NCBI RefSeq assembly: GCF_001647285.1
Contig: NZ_LRML01000011.1
Location: forward strand, 1-64,000
Origin: Rufibacter roseus
GTDB lineage: Bacteria > Bacteroidota > Bacteroidia > Cytophagales > Hymenobacteraceae
DNA: 64,000 nt
Direction of reading: 5' to 3'
The position numbers and the translations under genes are program-made. The notes under the pieces were generated by a model. It saw nothing but the letters and a program-made list of their open reading frames with translations, searched no databases and was not told the DNA's origin. How positions within the stretch are numbered: position 1 is the first letter of the stretch; the number at the start of each line of letters is the position of its first letter. Positions 10,401-19,043 of this stretch are shown here, one piece after another.

Positions 10401-13229
10401 ACAAATGAAGACAATTTAACCTACTCCATCAGTCCGGTAGCTGGCGCCACCAATTATACATGGCTTATCTCCAGCGCAGACTGGTCAATCATTCAAGGCC
10501 AAGGAACCACTTCCGTTCAGGTAAAAGCCGGCGTAAACCCTGCTGAGATTTCTGTGATTGCTAAAAATAACTGTGGAGTCAGTGAGGCATTTGTTCTGGC
10601 GGTTCAAACCAGCAACGCATTACCTGCCACTCCCGGACCAATTACTGGCAATAACAACCTATGCGCCGGGAATACAAATGTAAGGTTTAGCATTGCTCCG
10701 GTAGAAGGTGCTATTTCCTATGTTTGGTCAGTACCTAGCAGCTGGTCTTATACTCAGTCTACTGACGGCACTTCCATACAAGTTACAGTTGGCAATACCA
10801 GCGGCAAGGTAAGGGTAAAAGCAGTAAACGGTTGTGGTGAAAGCGCTGAAAGCGAGTTTAATGTTACACCAACACTTACGCCTCCGGCTACTCCAGGAAG
10901 TATCTTGGCTGGCTCAGCCGCTGTCTGCGCCTCAGAAGAAGGTGTTACCTATCTGGTTCCCCCAGTGACCGGCGCCAGCACGTACAGCTGGACCGTACCA
11001 AACGATTGGGAAATCACCGGAGGGCAAGGCACCAATATCATCACCGTTACAGTAGGAAAGTCAGTTGGTCAGATCACAGTGACAGCCTTCAACAACTGCG
11101 GAGCCAGCTCGGCCAGCACCCTTACTGTGAATCCTTCAGTTATTCCGGAAGCACCTGTTGCAATAAATGGTGAGAAGTTGCCGTGTGCGGGAAGCTCTGA
11201 AAATAAATATTCTGTAACTGAGGTTTCTGGCGCTACTGCGTATGAATGGACTGTTCCGGAAGGCTGGACTATCACCTCTGGTGCAGGAACAGCCTCTATT
11301 ACTGTAATGGCTGGTAATACCGGAGGAAACATTACCGTAAAGGCAAATAACCACTGCGGCAGCAGCGCCGCCACCACATTACCAGTATCTGTTTCTACCA
11401 CCGCTCCACCGGCACCACTGGCCATCTCTGGAAGTAACAGCGTATGCTCCGGTGCCACCAGCCTTGAATACAGCGTTGATGATGTTGACAATACCTCCAC
11501 CTATATTTGGTCTCTACCTGCCGGCTGGTTGATTACTTCTGGCCAAGGCACTTCCCGCATAATGGTAGAACCGAGCAACAGCCCGGGTACTATTTCTGTG
11601 ATGGCGCAAAATGGCTGCGGCATTAGCGCAGCCAGTATTTTGACAGTTACGGTTACCGGCCAAATGCCCTCTACTCCAAATAACATAACCGGACCTACTC
11701 AGGCCTGTGCCAATGCGCAGGAAGTTGTGTATAGCGTGGGTGCCGTGAGCGGGGCCACTGCCTATGAATGGGCTGTTCCGGAAGGCTGGGAAATCACCTC
11801 TGGTCAAGGCTCTGCTACCATTAAAGTGACTACCGGAACCTCAGGAGGCGCAATCAGCGTGAAAGCCGAAAACGGTTGTGGCATCAGCCAAGCAAAAACC
11901 ATAGCTGTTACCACCATCAACGCACCCGAACAGCCGCAACTGATCAACGGACTGGCACACCAATGCGTCAACACTACAGGTGTTGTTTATTCCATAGAAG
12001 CTGTTGCAGGTGCAGACACCTATACCTGGTCAGTACCTGAAGACTGGAAAATCACCCAAGGCCAAGGCACCACCTCCATTACTGTAACCGTTGGGAACAA
12101 ATCTGGAGACATAAAGGTGTTTGCTGAGAACAAGTGCGGAATCAGCAATACCATTACCTTGGCTGTTACCTCTTCTACTACTCCTTCACCGGCTCCGGGA
12201 CCCATTAGAGGGGCAGTTGGTTTGGTATGTAAAAACCAGGAAAGACTAGTTTTCTCAGTTGACCCTGTCAGCTCCGCAAACTCTTACCTATGGGATGTGC
12301 CCGAGGGATGGCAAATAACTTCCGGACAAGGCACTACCTCTATCACTGTAAGAGCAGGCACAACTTCCGGATCTATCTCCATAAAAGGAGTGAATGGCTG
12401 CGGGGAAAGTGAAGCCAACTACTTAGCGGTAAACATCAGTGAAGCCACTTCTGTACAGCTAGGTGCCATTGAAGGTGAAACAAGCTTCTGCGCTACCCAA
12501 TCTGGCTTACGCTATCAGGTTCCACCAATTGCAGGCGCTACAAACTACACCTGGACGCTACCTGCTGGTTGGGAAATCACCTCCGGCAAAGGAACCAACT
12601 CTATAACCGTAACGGCCGGAACGCAAACCGGCACTATAAGTGTGGTTGCCTCTAATGATTGCTCTAGCAGCCAAGCTCAGACTCTGGCACTTGTACCTAA
12701 TGCCATGCCTGAGACACCCGCCTCCATCATGGACACCAGCAGCCCTTGCGGCGGACTTTCTTTCACCGTTAGTCCTTCCGTTAATGCTATTTCTTACACC
12801 TGGGAAGTACCCCAAGGCTGGACTATCATCAGCGGGCAGGGAACCACCTCAATACAAATAAAAGCCCCAGAAGGCAGCAAACCAGGGGTTGTGGGTGTAA
12901 GCGCGAATAGTGAAAATTGCTCAAGTCCTTACACATTCATTACCGCTGACCCAGCCATGGCTGAGGGTGAACTGGAATTCGCCAACGCTTTGACACCGAA
13001 CGGAGACAACATCAACGATACCTGGAAAATCAGAAACATAGAGAATTACAAGGAGAATGATTTGGTCATCTTGAACCGGTGGGGCACCGAAGTGTATCGC
13101 CAAAAAGGATACCACAATAACTGGAACGGAGGAGAGCTAAGCGGTGGCACTTATTTCTATGTACTGAACGTGAAAACGTGCGACGGCTTCTTAAGATCAT
13201 ATAAAGGTTATGTAATGATTGTCCGGTAA
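7473..13229 (+). CDS. Giant secreted ice-binding-like (DUF3494) protein with 17 PKD-like modules and T9SS type B tail
   Basis: A 1,918-residue cell-surface or secreted protein. Order: signal peptide (1-20); DUF3494/ice-binding beta-helix domain (about 27-228, with FTVLSGTGVHNAGDTKING and GDLQVGSNARV); DUF11 domain (about 230-345, VTYTITAQNAGP); 17 PKD/Ig-like modules of about 85-90 residues (about 350-1820), each with a Cys near its start, a central Y-x-W strand, GWxITSGxGTxSI and usually a second Cys in an N-x-C-G motif; then a gliding-motility-associated C-terminal domain (about 1835-1918, FANALTPNGDNINDTWKI), the type B sorting signal of the type IX secretion system. The two Cys per module could form disulfides. 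DUF3494 proteins bind ice, but many act as adhesins, so the ligand is open. PorP/SprF and OmpA genes follow directly. Confidence 0.9.
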   Translation: MKKILLLWIVLILSPFAGTAQFTPATLGKASSFTVLSGTGVHNAGDTKINGNVGVSPGNGFTGFPPGIVNGATVINQPAAAEAQHDLAATYTQAASETPTQILTGQNLGGLTLQPGVYRFEGNADLNGTLTLDNNGDPNALFIFQVNGDLQVGSNARVALLEQAQPRIRNIFWQVSDSARLGSGSTFRGTIMAQQAITANTGATVYGRLLSINEAVNLTNNIITIPTDLSVTITKSAGNTDGNYFIGETVTYTITAQNAGPIGETNVRVTVLNSGLSFISASAPAGSTFDSSTSQWSINNFAAGATATLEIKAQINSNATAILVNNVTILGDGLDEIRGNNENSVSICVAPSDPGTISGPASVCVGKEVTYSVIPTNVASQYNWTVPSGWQIVSNPSAPSITVVAGLQEGEITVTAQNVCSVSDPSTKQIATSSAPPPAPGPITSNVAFNNPCAGSEDITFSIEPVSSANSYVWTVPDGWQILSGANTTSITVRVGSTAGNVEVKALNACGPSAPSTLQVVPSTTPPTEPDGISGNTTPCVGETVTYIVTGETGATYFNWKFPESWKITKGDSTNTVQVLVGSTAGNVVVTAINGCGTSSASLTLAPMTTLTPSDINGTLAPCASNEGMVYTYSVAETQGISSYFWRVSGNLTIMEGQGTASIKVKVTTSVTSGNIVVSALNNCGQSAEKSITVVPITKPNRPLAITASTPKPCAGEENLVYSIDPVAGATSYVWTLPADWIIMGPADGTTITVKAGSTAGNITVAAVNSCGAGPERTLAVTPSLDVPTAPLSITGTANPCAGDLSVSYSVAEVVSATGYVWEVPAGWTITSGAGTSNIQVTIGSASGQIRVTAKNNCGNSTAAVLEVAPSTAPAPAPGSITGSTPSPCVNEENLTYSIDAVKGAQSYEWTVTGDWIITGGNGTTSIEVKAGTGSGTITVRAKNGCGLSDASSLTVQPATGAPLAPVAINGRAAVCTNEDNLTYSISPVAGATNYTWLISSADWSIIQGQGTTSVQVKAGVNPAEISVIAKNNCGVSEAFVLAVQTSNALPATPGPITGNNNLCAGNTNVRFSIAPVEGAISYVWSVPSSWSYTQSTDGTSIQVTVGNTSGKVRVKAVNGCGESAESEFNVTPTLTPPATPGSILAGSAAVCASEEGVTYLVPPVTGASTYSWTVPNDWEITGGQGTNIITVTVGKSVGQITVTAFNNCGASSASTLTVNPSVIPEAPVAINGEKLPCAGSSENKYSVTEVSGATAYEWTVPEGWTITSGAGTASITVMAGNTGGNITVKANNHCGSSAATTLPVSVSTTAPPAPLAISGSNSVCSGATSLEYSVDDVDNTSTYIWSLPAGWLITSGQGTSRIMVEPSNSPGTISVMAQNGCGISAASILTVTVTGQMPSTPNNITGPTQACANAQEVVYSVGAVSGATAYEWAVPEGWEITSGQGSATIKVTTGTSGGAISVKAENGCGISQAKTIAVTTINAPEQPQLINGLAHQCVNTTGVVYSIEAVAGADTYTWSVPEDWKITQGQGTTSITVTVGNKSGDIKVFAENKCGISNTITLAVTSSTTPSPAPGPIRGAVGLVCKNQERLVFSVDPVSSANSYLWDVPEGWQITSGQGTTSITVRAGTTSGSISIKGVNGCGESEANYLAVNISEATSVQLGAIEGETSFCATQSGLRYQVPPIAGATNYTWTLPAGWEITSGKGTNSITVTAGTQTGTISVVASNDCSSSQAQTLALVPNAMPETPASIMDTSSPCGGLSFTVSPSVNAISYTWEVPQGWTIISGQGTTSIQIKAPEGSKPGVVGVSANSENCSSPYTFITADPAMAEGELEFANALTPNGDNINDTWKIRNIENYKENDLVILNRWGTEVYRQKGYHNNWNGGELSGGTYFYVLNVKTCDGFLRSYKGYVMIVR

Positions 13230-13249
13230 ACCAGAAAAAAGATTTAGAA

Positions 13250-14197
13250 ATGAAGAAGATTTTATTCCCCCTGCTTTTTTTCTGGGCATTTACCGCCACC
13301 GCCCAGCAAAGCGCCTATTATACACAGTACATCTTCAATGGCCTGATTATAAATCCGGCCTATGCGGGCAGTAAAGGAGTGTTGAATATTAGTGGCATGC
13401 ACCGGAGCCAGTGGAGTGGTTTAGAGGGCGCCCCTACTACACAAACAATTGCCTTAGATGGCGCTGTTCTTAACCAAAGAATTGGTCTTGGGCTGCAGGT
13501 AATGAATGATGTGCTTGGGGCGCAGGGCCAGAAAAGTGCCTTGGCCAGCGCCGCTGTACGCATTAATGTAGGGGCATCGGCCCGATTGGCATTAGGCTTA
13601 GCTGGCGGGGTTTCCCAATACTATGTTGATGGTACCAAATTACACCTACTAGATCCAGAGCAAGACCAGGCAATTCCTCTTTCAAAAGAAAGAAATTTTC
13701 TGCCAGATACTAAAGCGGGACTATTTTTTAACACAGAACGGTTCTTCTTGGGTTTGTCTGCTTTTAACTTAATCTCCTTCAAGAATGAGTTTACCTACAC
13801 ACCGGTACGTCACTTCTTTCTTACTTCTGGCTATGTTTTTCATATAAATGAAATGCTCAAGTTTAAACCAAGCTTTCTGCTGAAAGAAGACTTCAAGAGC
13901 CCCACTAACCTAGACCTGAACGCTTTCTTGCTAATTGGCGACAGGATTTGGGTTGGCGGAACCTACCGGAAAGCGTTAAGATTGTTCAACCCTGAAAGGT
14001 ATAGAGGACAAGGCCTTGATACCAACAATGCATGGGCCCTGATGACAGAACTGTACCTAACCCCGAAGATCAAAATAGGTTATGCGCACGACATGACGTT
14101 GAACAGCCTGCAGGGCTATGCCAGCCATGAGCTGTCAGTGGGATTCTATTTTTTCAAAAAAGAAGCAACCCCCTCTTTAACCATTCGCCATTTTTAG
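13250..14197 (+). CDS. PorP/SprF family type IX secretion outer membrane protein
   Basis: A 315-residue outer membrane beta-barrel of the PorP/SprF family. It begins with a signal peptide (LLFFWAFTATAQQ) and the family opening YYTQYIFNGLIINPAYAGSK, then MHRSQWSGLEGAPTTQ. It ends with FYFFKKEATPSLTIRHF. The gene lies 20 bp after the type B T9SS cargo. Such adjacent PorP/SprF proteins are known or proposed to anchor or help export the specific type B cargo next to them. This is therefore probably the dedicated partner of the giant protein rather than the core PorP of the cell. Confidence 0.9.
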   Translation: MKKILFPLLFFWAFTATAQQSAYYTQYIFNGLIINPAYAGSKGVLNISGMHRSQWSGLEGAPTTQTIALDGAVLNQRIGLGLQVMNDVLGAQGQKSALASAAVRINVGASARLALGLAGGVSQYYVDGTKLHLLDPEQDQAIPLSKERNFLPDTKAGLFFNTERFFLGLSAFNLISFKNEFTYTPVRHFFLTSGYVFHINEMLKFKPSFLLKEDFKSPTNLDLNAFLLIGDRIWVGGTYRKALRLFNPERYRGQGLDTNNAWALMTELYLTPKIKIGYAHDMTLNSLQGYASHELSVGFYFFKKEATPSLTIRHF

Positions 14198-14212
14198 ACC
14201 TTACCCAACTAC

Positions 14213-16192
14213 ATGAGCTGCAAGAGAACCCCTAAATCTTTAGCTATATTACTTTTAGTGCTGTTTACACAAATCGCCTTAGGTCAAAAAGGACAGAAGC
14301 TGGCCGATTTACATTATCAAAAGAAGGAGTATGCTCTGGCCATTAAAGCTTATAAAGATGTGCTTAAAACGCAGCAGCCATCTTTAGAAGTAGTCACCAA
14401 ACTTGCGGATGCCTACCGACAACTCAACAACCCTCAGGATGCTGAGTTTTGGTATGCCCAAATGTTGGCATTCCCGAATTACGACCCACAGCACCTAAAA
14501 CATTTCGCTGACATGGCACGCATGAACGGCGACTTTAAAAAAGCGAAGAACCTGTACCTCACTTACGCTGAAAAAGTACCTTCTGCTCAACATGAGGCTA
14601 TGAACCTGATCGCCACGTCTGAAAATGCTCAACTCTGGATGGCTCAACCTCAACCGTATGCGGTAGAAAAGCATCCTCAACTCAACTCAGAAAATTCTGA
14701 TTTTAGCCCCGCCTTTTATCAAGAAGGAATTGTCTTCACCTCAGACCGGTACGGGAATGATAAAAAGCGGAAAGTGTCTGCCTTTACAGGAAAGCCTTAT
14801 TCAGCTTTGTACTACAGCAAAAAAGAGGATTCTGGTTTTAGCTCAGCAGTACCTTTACCAGCCCCTATCCACAACGATGTACAGAACGGTTCAGCTGTCT
14901 TTTCTCCAGACGGCAATACTATCTATTTTACTCGTATCAATCATGTAAAGCAAAAGAAAAAAAAGGTAAATACTGATCCTTTCAGCTGGACCAAATTCTC
15001 CTCTACGCCAAATTATATTAATCGGCTGGAGCTATTTATCTCACAGAAACAAGCCAATGGCTGGAGTAAACCTAAACCATTCCCATACAACAATCCCAGC
15101 CTATATTCAATTGGGCACCCGGCTTTATCAGTAACCGGTGATACTTTGTATTTTGCTTCAGACATGCCCGGCAGCCTTGGCGAATCTGATATCTTTTTTT
15201 CTGTAAAGCAGCATAACAACGCTTGGTCTGCACCAACTAATTTAGGTCAGCAGGTTAATACCGAGGGCAAAGAGGTTTTCCCAGTCATTTCACCCTCCGG
15301 AAAACTTTACTTTTCATCTAATGGCCACAAGGGAATGGGAGGACTGGATATCTTTTCAGCGAATGGCTCCGGTGTTATTTGGAGCCAAGCAAAAAACCTG
15401 AGATACCCGTTAAACTCACCAGCTGATGACTTTGGTATTTTGTTCGAAAAGGCTGGCGACTCTGGTTATCTTTCATCTAACCGTGGAAGTACTGACGGCA
15501 CCGATGATATTTTTTCTTTTAAGTACGCTCCCATACCATGCCATCTTTCAGGTATAGCTCTGGAAAAGGCAGAAATAAAGCCAGGACTCTTTAAAGACGT
15601 ACCAGTAGCCAATGTTAAGATAAGCCTTTACAAAGAAGGTGATACTGTGCCTGTCATTACATATTCTAATGCAGCCGGACAGTTCACATTTGCCATTTTT
15701 GACGGCGTCGGATACAAAGTGAGAGCAACTAAAACAGGTTACCTCAATAGAACTGCCACTATTACACCTGCCTGTGAATCAACCGTAGATATGGTAAAAC
15801 TAGGCATGGTGCTTAACCGCAACACCCTAAATACTCCTATTCTTGTTGAGAACATCTATTACGACCTAGACAAATACGACATTAGACCAGATGCCGCTTT
15901 AGAACTTGACAAGCTGGTACAGACGCTGAATGACAACCCGAATATCAACATAGAGCTAAGCTCCCACACAGATAGTCGCCAAACCCGATCGTATAACAAC
16001 CTCCTTTCACAAATGCGCGCCCAGGCAGCCGTAGATTACATTGTATCCAAAGGCGTTGACCGCTCCAGAATTTCAGCAAAAGGCTATGGAGAAACCCGCT
16101 TGCTCAACCGGTGCGCAGACGGCGTAGCTTGTTCAGAAGAAGAACACCAGCTCAACCGCAGAACTGAGTTTAAGATTCTGAAGATAGAGTAG
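14213..16192 (+). CDS. OmpA-family protein with TPR and PD40 propeller (PorE-like)
   Basis: A 659-residue protein: signal peptide (LLLVLFTQIALGQ), TPR-like helices (about 25-130, LADLHYQKKEYALAIKAYKD), a WD40/PD40-like beta-propeller (about 155-440, FSPDGNTIYFTR, FPVISPSGKLYFSSNG), a carboxypeptidase-regulatory-like domain (about 445-525) and an OmpA peptidoglycan-binding domain (about 545-659, LSSHTDSRQTRSYNNLLSQ and RISAKGYGETRL). This architecture matches periplasmic T9SS-associated proteins that tie an outer membrane complex to the cell wall. It is 15 bp from the PorP/SprF gene, so the three genes form a cargo-anchor-peptidoglycan cassette. Confidence 0.88.
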   Translation: MSCKRTPKSLAILLLVLFTQIALGQKGQKLADLHYQKKEYALAIKAYKDVLKTQQPSLEVVTKLADAYRQLNNPQDAEFWYAQMLAFPNYDPQHLKHFADMARMNGDFKKAKNLYLTYAEKVPSAQHEAMNLIATSENAQLWMAQPQPYAVEKHPQLNSENSDFSPAFYQEGIVFTSDRYGNDKKRKVSAFTGKPYSALYYSKKEDSGFSSAVPLPAPIHNDVQNGSAVFSPDGNTIYFTRINHVKQKKKKVNTDPFSWTKFSSTPNYINRLELFISQKQANGWSKPKPFPYNNPSLYSIGHPALSVTGDTLYFASDMPGSLGESDIFFSVKQHNNAWSAPTNLGQQVNTEGKEVFPVISPSGKLYFSSNGHKGMGGLDIFSANGSGVIWSQAKNLRYPLNSPADDFGILFEKAGDSGYLSSNRGSTDGTDDIFSFKYAPIPCHLSGIALEKAEIKPGLFKDVPVANVKISLYKEGDTVPVITYSNAAGQFTFAIFDGVGYKVRATKTGYLNRTATITPACESTVDMVKLGMVLNRNTLNTPILVENIYYDLDKYDIRPDAALELDKLVQTLNDNPNINIELSSHTDSRQTRSYNNLLSQMRAQAAVDYIVSKGVDRSRISAKGYGETRLLNRCADGVACSEEEHQLNRRTEFKILKIE

Positions 16193-16197
16193 GTTTT

Positions 16198-16231
16198 GCC
16201 TGAAAAATGAACACAGGTTTTTTTTTCAGGC
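16198..16231 (+). terminator. Terminator after OmpA-family gene
   Basis: Stem GCCTGAAAAA / TTTTTCAGGC with a 14-base T-rich loop, starting 6 bp after the stop codon. The T-run is inside the loop and right arm rather than after it, so efficiency is uncertain. Confidence 0.55.
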
Positions 16232-16264
16232 GTTAATTTTTCTGTTAGAAGTTTCAGCTTACGT

Positions 16265-16308
16265 ACCTGTTTTAAAGCTGTTTTGGGAAAATCAGGCTTA
16301 AAACAGGT
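16265..16308. repeat. Intergenic palindrome copy 3 (arms ACCTG/CAGGT)
   Basis: Arms ACCTGTTTTAAAGC and GCTTAAAACAGGT surround a TGTTTTGGGAAAATCA centre. It lies between the convergent OmpA-family and CusB-like genes. Confidence 0.85.
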
Positions 16309-16412
16309 GTCCCCTGCTACTCATAGCCACAGGGTACCGCAAGACTACTTTAGTGGGTTCTTTTTAGAGTGTTTTTCTATAAGCAAAATCAACCTAATAG
16401 CGCAAGTCTTCC

Positions 16413-16456
16413 GGCTGTTTTAGAGCTGTTTTTGGAAAAACAGCTCTAAAACAGCC
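16413..16456. repeat. Intergenic palindrome copy 4 (arms GGCTG/CAGCC), at end of the efflux operon
   Basis: An almost perfect 44-bp inverted repeat with arms GGCTGTTTTAGAGCTG and CAGCTCTAAAACAGCC around TTTTTGGAAAAA. It lies 17 bp after the stop of the last gene of the minus-strand efflux operon and is the best terminator candidate for it. Confidence 0.9.
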
Positions 16457-16473
16457 TTATAATAAGTATAAAC

Positions 16474-17691
16474 CTAATGGTTGTGCCCAGCCATTGGGCT
16501 TGTTCCTTTTTTCAGCACGTATTCGCTGTACAAGAGGTATGCACCGGTAACCACTACCGTATCATTAGGTTTCAGGCCATTTTCTATGGCAACCTGATTT
16601 GCACTTTCCTCGCCTAAAGTTACCATTCTAGAAGTAAAGGTATTTTCAGCAGTCTTTACCCAAACGTGTGCCCCCTGCGCATCTCGAACTACTGCATCCA
16701 GCGGAAGCACCATCGCTTTCTGACTATCTGAGGCAGAGGGTAATGCAATAGAAGCCTGCGTACCGGGGATGAGGCGTCCCTGCGGATTAGACAGGGCTGC
16801 CCGCGCCACCACTATCTGGCTGTTCTGCCTAAACTCTGGGTTGATGAAAGATATTTTGGTCTTGATTGCCTCTTGCACACCAGGCACGCGTACTTCAACG
16901 GGTGTGCCAATCTGTACCTGGCTGGCTTCGGAGGCATATAGCTCCGCCTCTACCCAAATGGTATTCAACCGGTTGATGCGGTACAGCAGGGCTCCTTCAG
17001 CTACATACATACCTTCAGCGGAGGCTATTTCCGTTACCGTGCCAGCTGCCTGAGCCAGAAAAGTGATGCGGGCGTCTAATTTGCGCGAGCGGGCTATGCG
17101 GGTTATCTGCCCCTTGGACAGCCCCATGAGCAGCAGCTTTTGCTTAGCGGCCTCTAAAATAGAGGCAAACTGTTGCTCTTTCGGGAAGGCCTGCACCTGA
17201 TCCAGTGCCAGCAGGTATTCCTGCTCCAGCGTGAGCAAAGATTCGCTGTAGAGGTCGTACAAAGGCTGCCCTTCCCGGATAAATTGCCCCGTTTCTTTCA
17301 CGTACAGTTTTTCTATTCGGCCATCTGCACGGCTGCTTATCACATCTGCCTGCGTTTGGTCAACCACCAACCGACCATTTAATACAGTACTGCTGCCTAC
17401 CTGCCCCCCCTGCACAGGCTGAACCTGTATGTTGCCTAGCTTTATTTGTGTATCAGAGAGCATGAGGCTGGCCTCACTGCTTTCTGCAGTTTGTTTTTGT
17501 ACGGGCACTAAATCCATGCCGCAGATGGGGCATGAGCCGGGGCCTTTCTGTACAATCTGCGGGTGCATGGGGCAGGTATAAGTAACATTGGCAGCCTCTT
17601 CCACACCGTGGCCATGTTCGGCTTCTCCCCCACAGGCAACCAAAGCAGTAGCTATCAGCAGCAGTAAGAGACGGTTAAAAATTCTTTTCAT
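16474..17691 (-). CDS. Cus-type RND periplasmic adaptor (CusB-like) with heavy-metal-binding domain
   Basis: A 405-residue membrane fusion protein of a Cu/Ag efflux pump. It is a lipoprotein (lipobox ending at Cys20, TALVAC), then carries a YHS-like heavy-metal-binding domain (about 37-65, YTCPMHPQIV ... CPICGMDLVPV), a biotinyl-lipoyl/hairpin region (GRIEKLYVKETGQFIREGQ), a beta-barrel (VWVEAELY-like IWVEAELYASEASQVQIG) and a membrane-proximal domain. It overlaps the preceding adaptor gene by 4 bp (ATGA), so translation is coupled. Having two different adaptors in one operon suggests that they form a mixed ring or act on different steps. Confidence 0.9.
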   Translation of the reverse strand: MKRIFNRLLLLLIATALVACGGEAEHGHGVEEAANVTYTCPMHPQIVQKGPGSCPICGMDLVPVQKQTAESSEASLMLSDTQIKLGNIQVQPVQGGQVGSSTVLNGRLVVDQTQADVISSRADGRIEKLYVKETGQFIREGQPLYDLYSESLLTLEQEYLLALDQVQAFPKEQQFASILEAAKQKLLLMGLSKGQITRIARSRKLDARITFLAQAAGTVTEIASAEGMYVAEGALLYRINRLNTIWVEAELYASEASQVQIGTPVEVRVPGVQEAIKTKISFINPEFRQNSQIVVARAALSNPQGRLIPGTQASIALPSASDSQKAMVLPLDAVVRDAQGAHVWVKTAENTFTSRMVTLGEESANQVAIENGLKPNDTVVVTGAYLLYSEYVLKKGTSPMAGHNH

Positions 17692-19043
17692 CTGTTGTTT
17701 TCTTCTACCCTGATAAAACTTTCGCTGTCTACCAGGAATTGCGCATTGCTTGCTATGTCGTCTTCCACCCTCAGGCCTGACACCACCTCTACTAATCCAT
17801 CGGCATGCTGCCCTACTTCCACTCTTTTGGGTCTGAACACTCCTTTTACTCTAAGGAAGGCAACGGAGGTAGCACCTCCCAAATCTAGCAGCGCCTCTTG
17901 GGGTATCCATAAGGCAGTGCCGGTACTGAAGCTCGTTTTGCCAGTGACCAGCTGACCAATAATGGTTAGTTTATCCTGTGCAGGCAGGGCTGCTCTTATC
18001 CGCGCAAAGTTCTCCCCTGCCTCAAACACGGGTTCTATGAGGTTTATTTGTGATGTCACTGGTTCGTTAGGCAATTGATTGAAAGTAATGGACACTGGCA
18101 TTCCCTTCTGCAACTGACTCGCTTGATTTGGCGGTACGTTGAACTGCGCCCACACCTGTGATGCATCTATTACTTTTAAAAGCGACTGGCCATTAGTCAC
18201 GTACATGCCCTCCCGTAAGGCAAATTCTCCGCCCGGAGACGTGGCAGTGGCACCTCCTGCACCGCCCGTGGCTCTGCCAGAACTTGATGCACCACCGCTC
18301 ATACCCGCCATTCCTCCGCCGCCAGCTGCTGCATTACCTGCTGTAGGTGCTGAATTGGGAAGAGCGCTCACCTCTGGGTCAACCACGTAGCCGGAGTAAG
18401 GGCTGTACACGGTAAATGTATAAGAAGCTTTCCCGCTTCGGATGACTTGGTTTATCTGGGCTTCCGTAGCGCCTAACAGTCTGAGTTTTTGTTTAGCTCC
18501 ACTGATTAATGCCGTGTGGTCAGGGTCGTTCTGCAACAGGTAAAGCAGTTCTTTCTGGGCCGTCACCAGTTCAGGGCTGTAGATATCATAGAGTTTCTGC
18601 CCTTTGCGCACTGGCTGGAAGTTGAACTGCACGTACAGCTTTTCAATACGCCCCCCAAACCTCGCCGGAATAATGTACTGCCTGCGGGTATCATAGACTA
18701 CCACACCACTCATGGTGATTTCCTGCTGCATTTGTTTCTGCACAGGCTTGACTGTCCGGACAGAAGAAACCACCGTTTGATTTGCCGGCTCTAGCAGATA
18801 ATTCAGGTCTGAAGTGTAATTTACCACTGGCGCGTCTTCTGCCTTAGTAGGCACCAGGTGCATGCCACAGATAGGGCAATCTGCAGGTTTATCGCTAACT
18901 ATCTGCGGGTGCATAGGGCAGGTGTATTCTACGCCTGCTTCAGTGGCACTTTCTTCTCCCGCATGCTCTTGGCAGGCGGTAAAGGAAAAAGGAAGCAGCA
19001 ATATCAACAGCCCTAAAATTCTATTTCTCCAGTTCCTTTTCAT
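17688..19043 (-). CDS. Cus-type RND periplasmic adaptor (CusB-like) with Gly/Met-rich insert
   Basis: A 451-residue lipoprotein adaptor (lipobox Cys24, FSFTAC) with the same metal-binding module (about 39-66, YTCPMHPQIV ... CPICGMHLVPT), a lipoyl/hairpin segment (RIEKLYVQFNFQPVRKGQ) and a barrel domain (VWAQFNVPPNQASQLQKG). A low-complexity insert rich in Gly, Ala, Ser and Met (about 232-278, GGGGMAGMSGGASSSG) interrupts the lipoyl domain before REGMYVTNGQSLLKV. That is unusual and might bind metal or be a flexible loop. The start overlaps the TolC gene by 23 bp, and the end overlaps the next adaptor by 4 bp. Confidence 0.88.
   Translation of the reverse strand: MKRNWRNRILGLLILLLPFSFTACQEHAGEESATEAGVEYTCPMHPQIVSDKPADCPICGMHLVPTKAEDAPVVNYTSDLNYLLEPANQTVVSSVRTVKPVQKQMQQEITMSGVVVYDTRRQYIIPARFGGRIEKLYVQFNFQPVRKGQKLYDIYSPELVTAQKELLYLLQNDPDHTALISGAKQKLRLLGATEAQINQVIRSGKASYTFTVYSPYSGYVVDPEVSALPNSAPTAGNAAAGGGGMAGMSGGASSSGRATGGAGGATATSPGGEFALREGMYVTNGQSLLKVIDASQVWAQFNVPPNQASQLQKGMPVSITFNQLPNEPVTSQINLIEPVFEAGENFARIRAALPAQDKLTIIGQLVTGKTSFSTGTALWIPQEALLDLGGATSVAFLRVKGVFRPKRVEVGQHADGLVEVVSGLRVEDDIASNAQFLVDSESFIRVEENNR

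Noticed and set aside
11069-11500. A 143-codon open frame and several similar ones antisense to the PKD modules
   Set aside because: They repeat with the module period because the modules repeat; they are reverse-frame shadows without a start context.
8500-12900. Regularly spaced repeats that could suggest a CRISPR or tandem-repeat array
   Set aside because: The period is about 260 bp, the repeats are diverged and translate into PKD-like modules.
16193-16473. Possible small RNA gene between the convergent OmpA and CusB-like genes
   Set aside because: The structure seen is explained by one terminator and two members of the palindrome family; no promoter was found.
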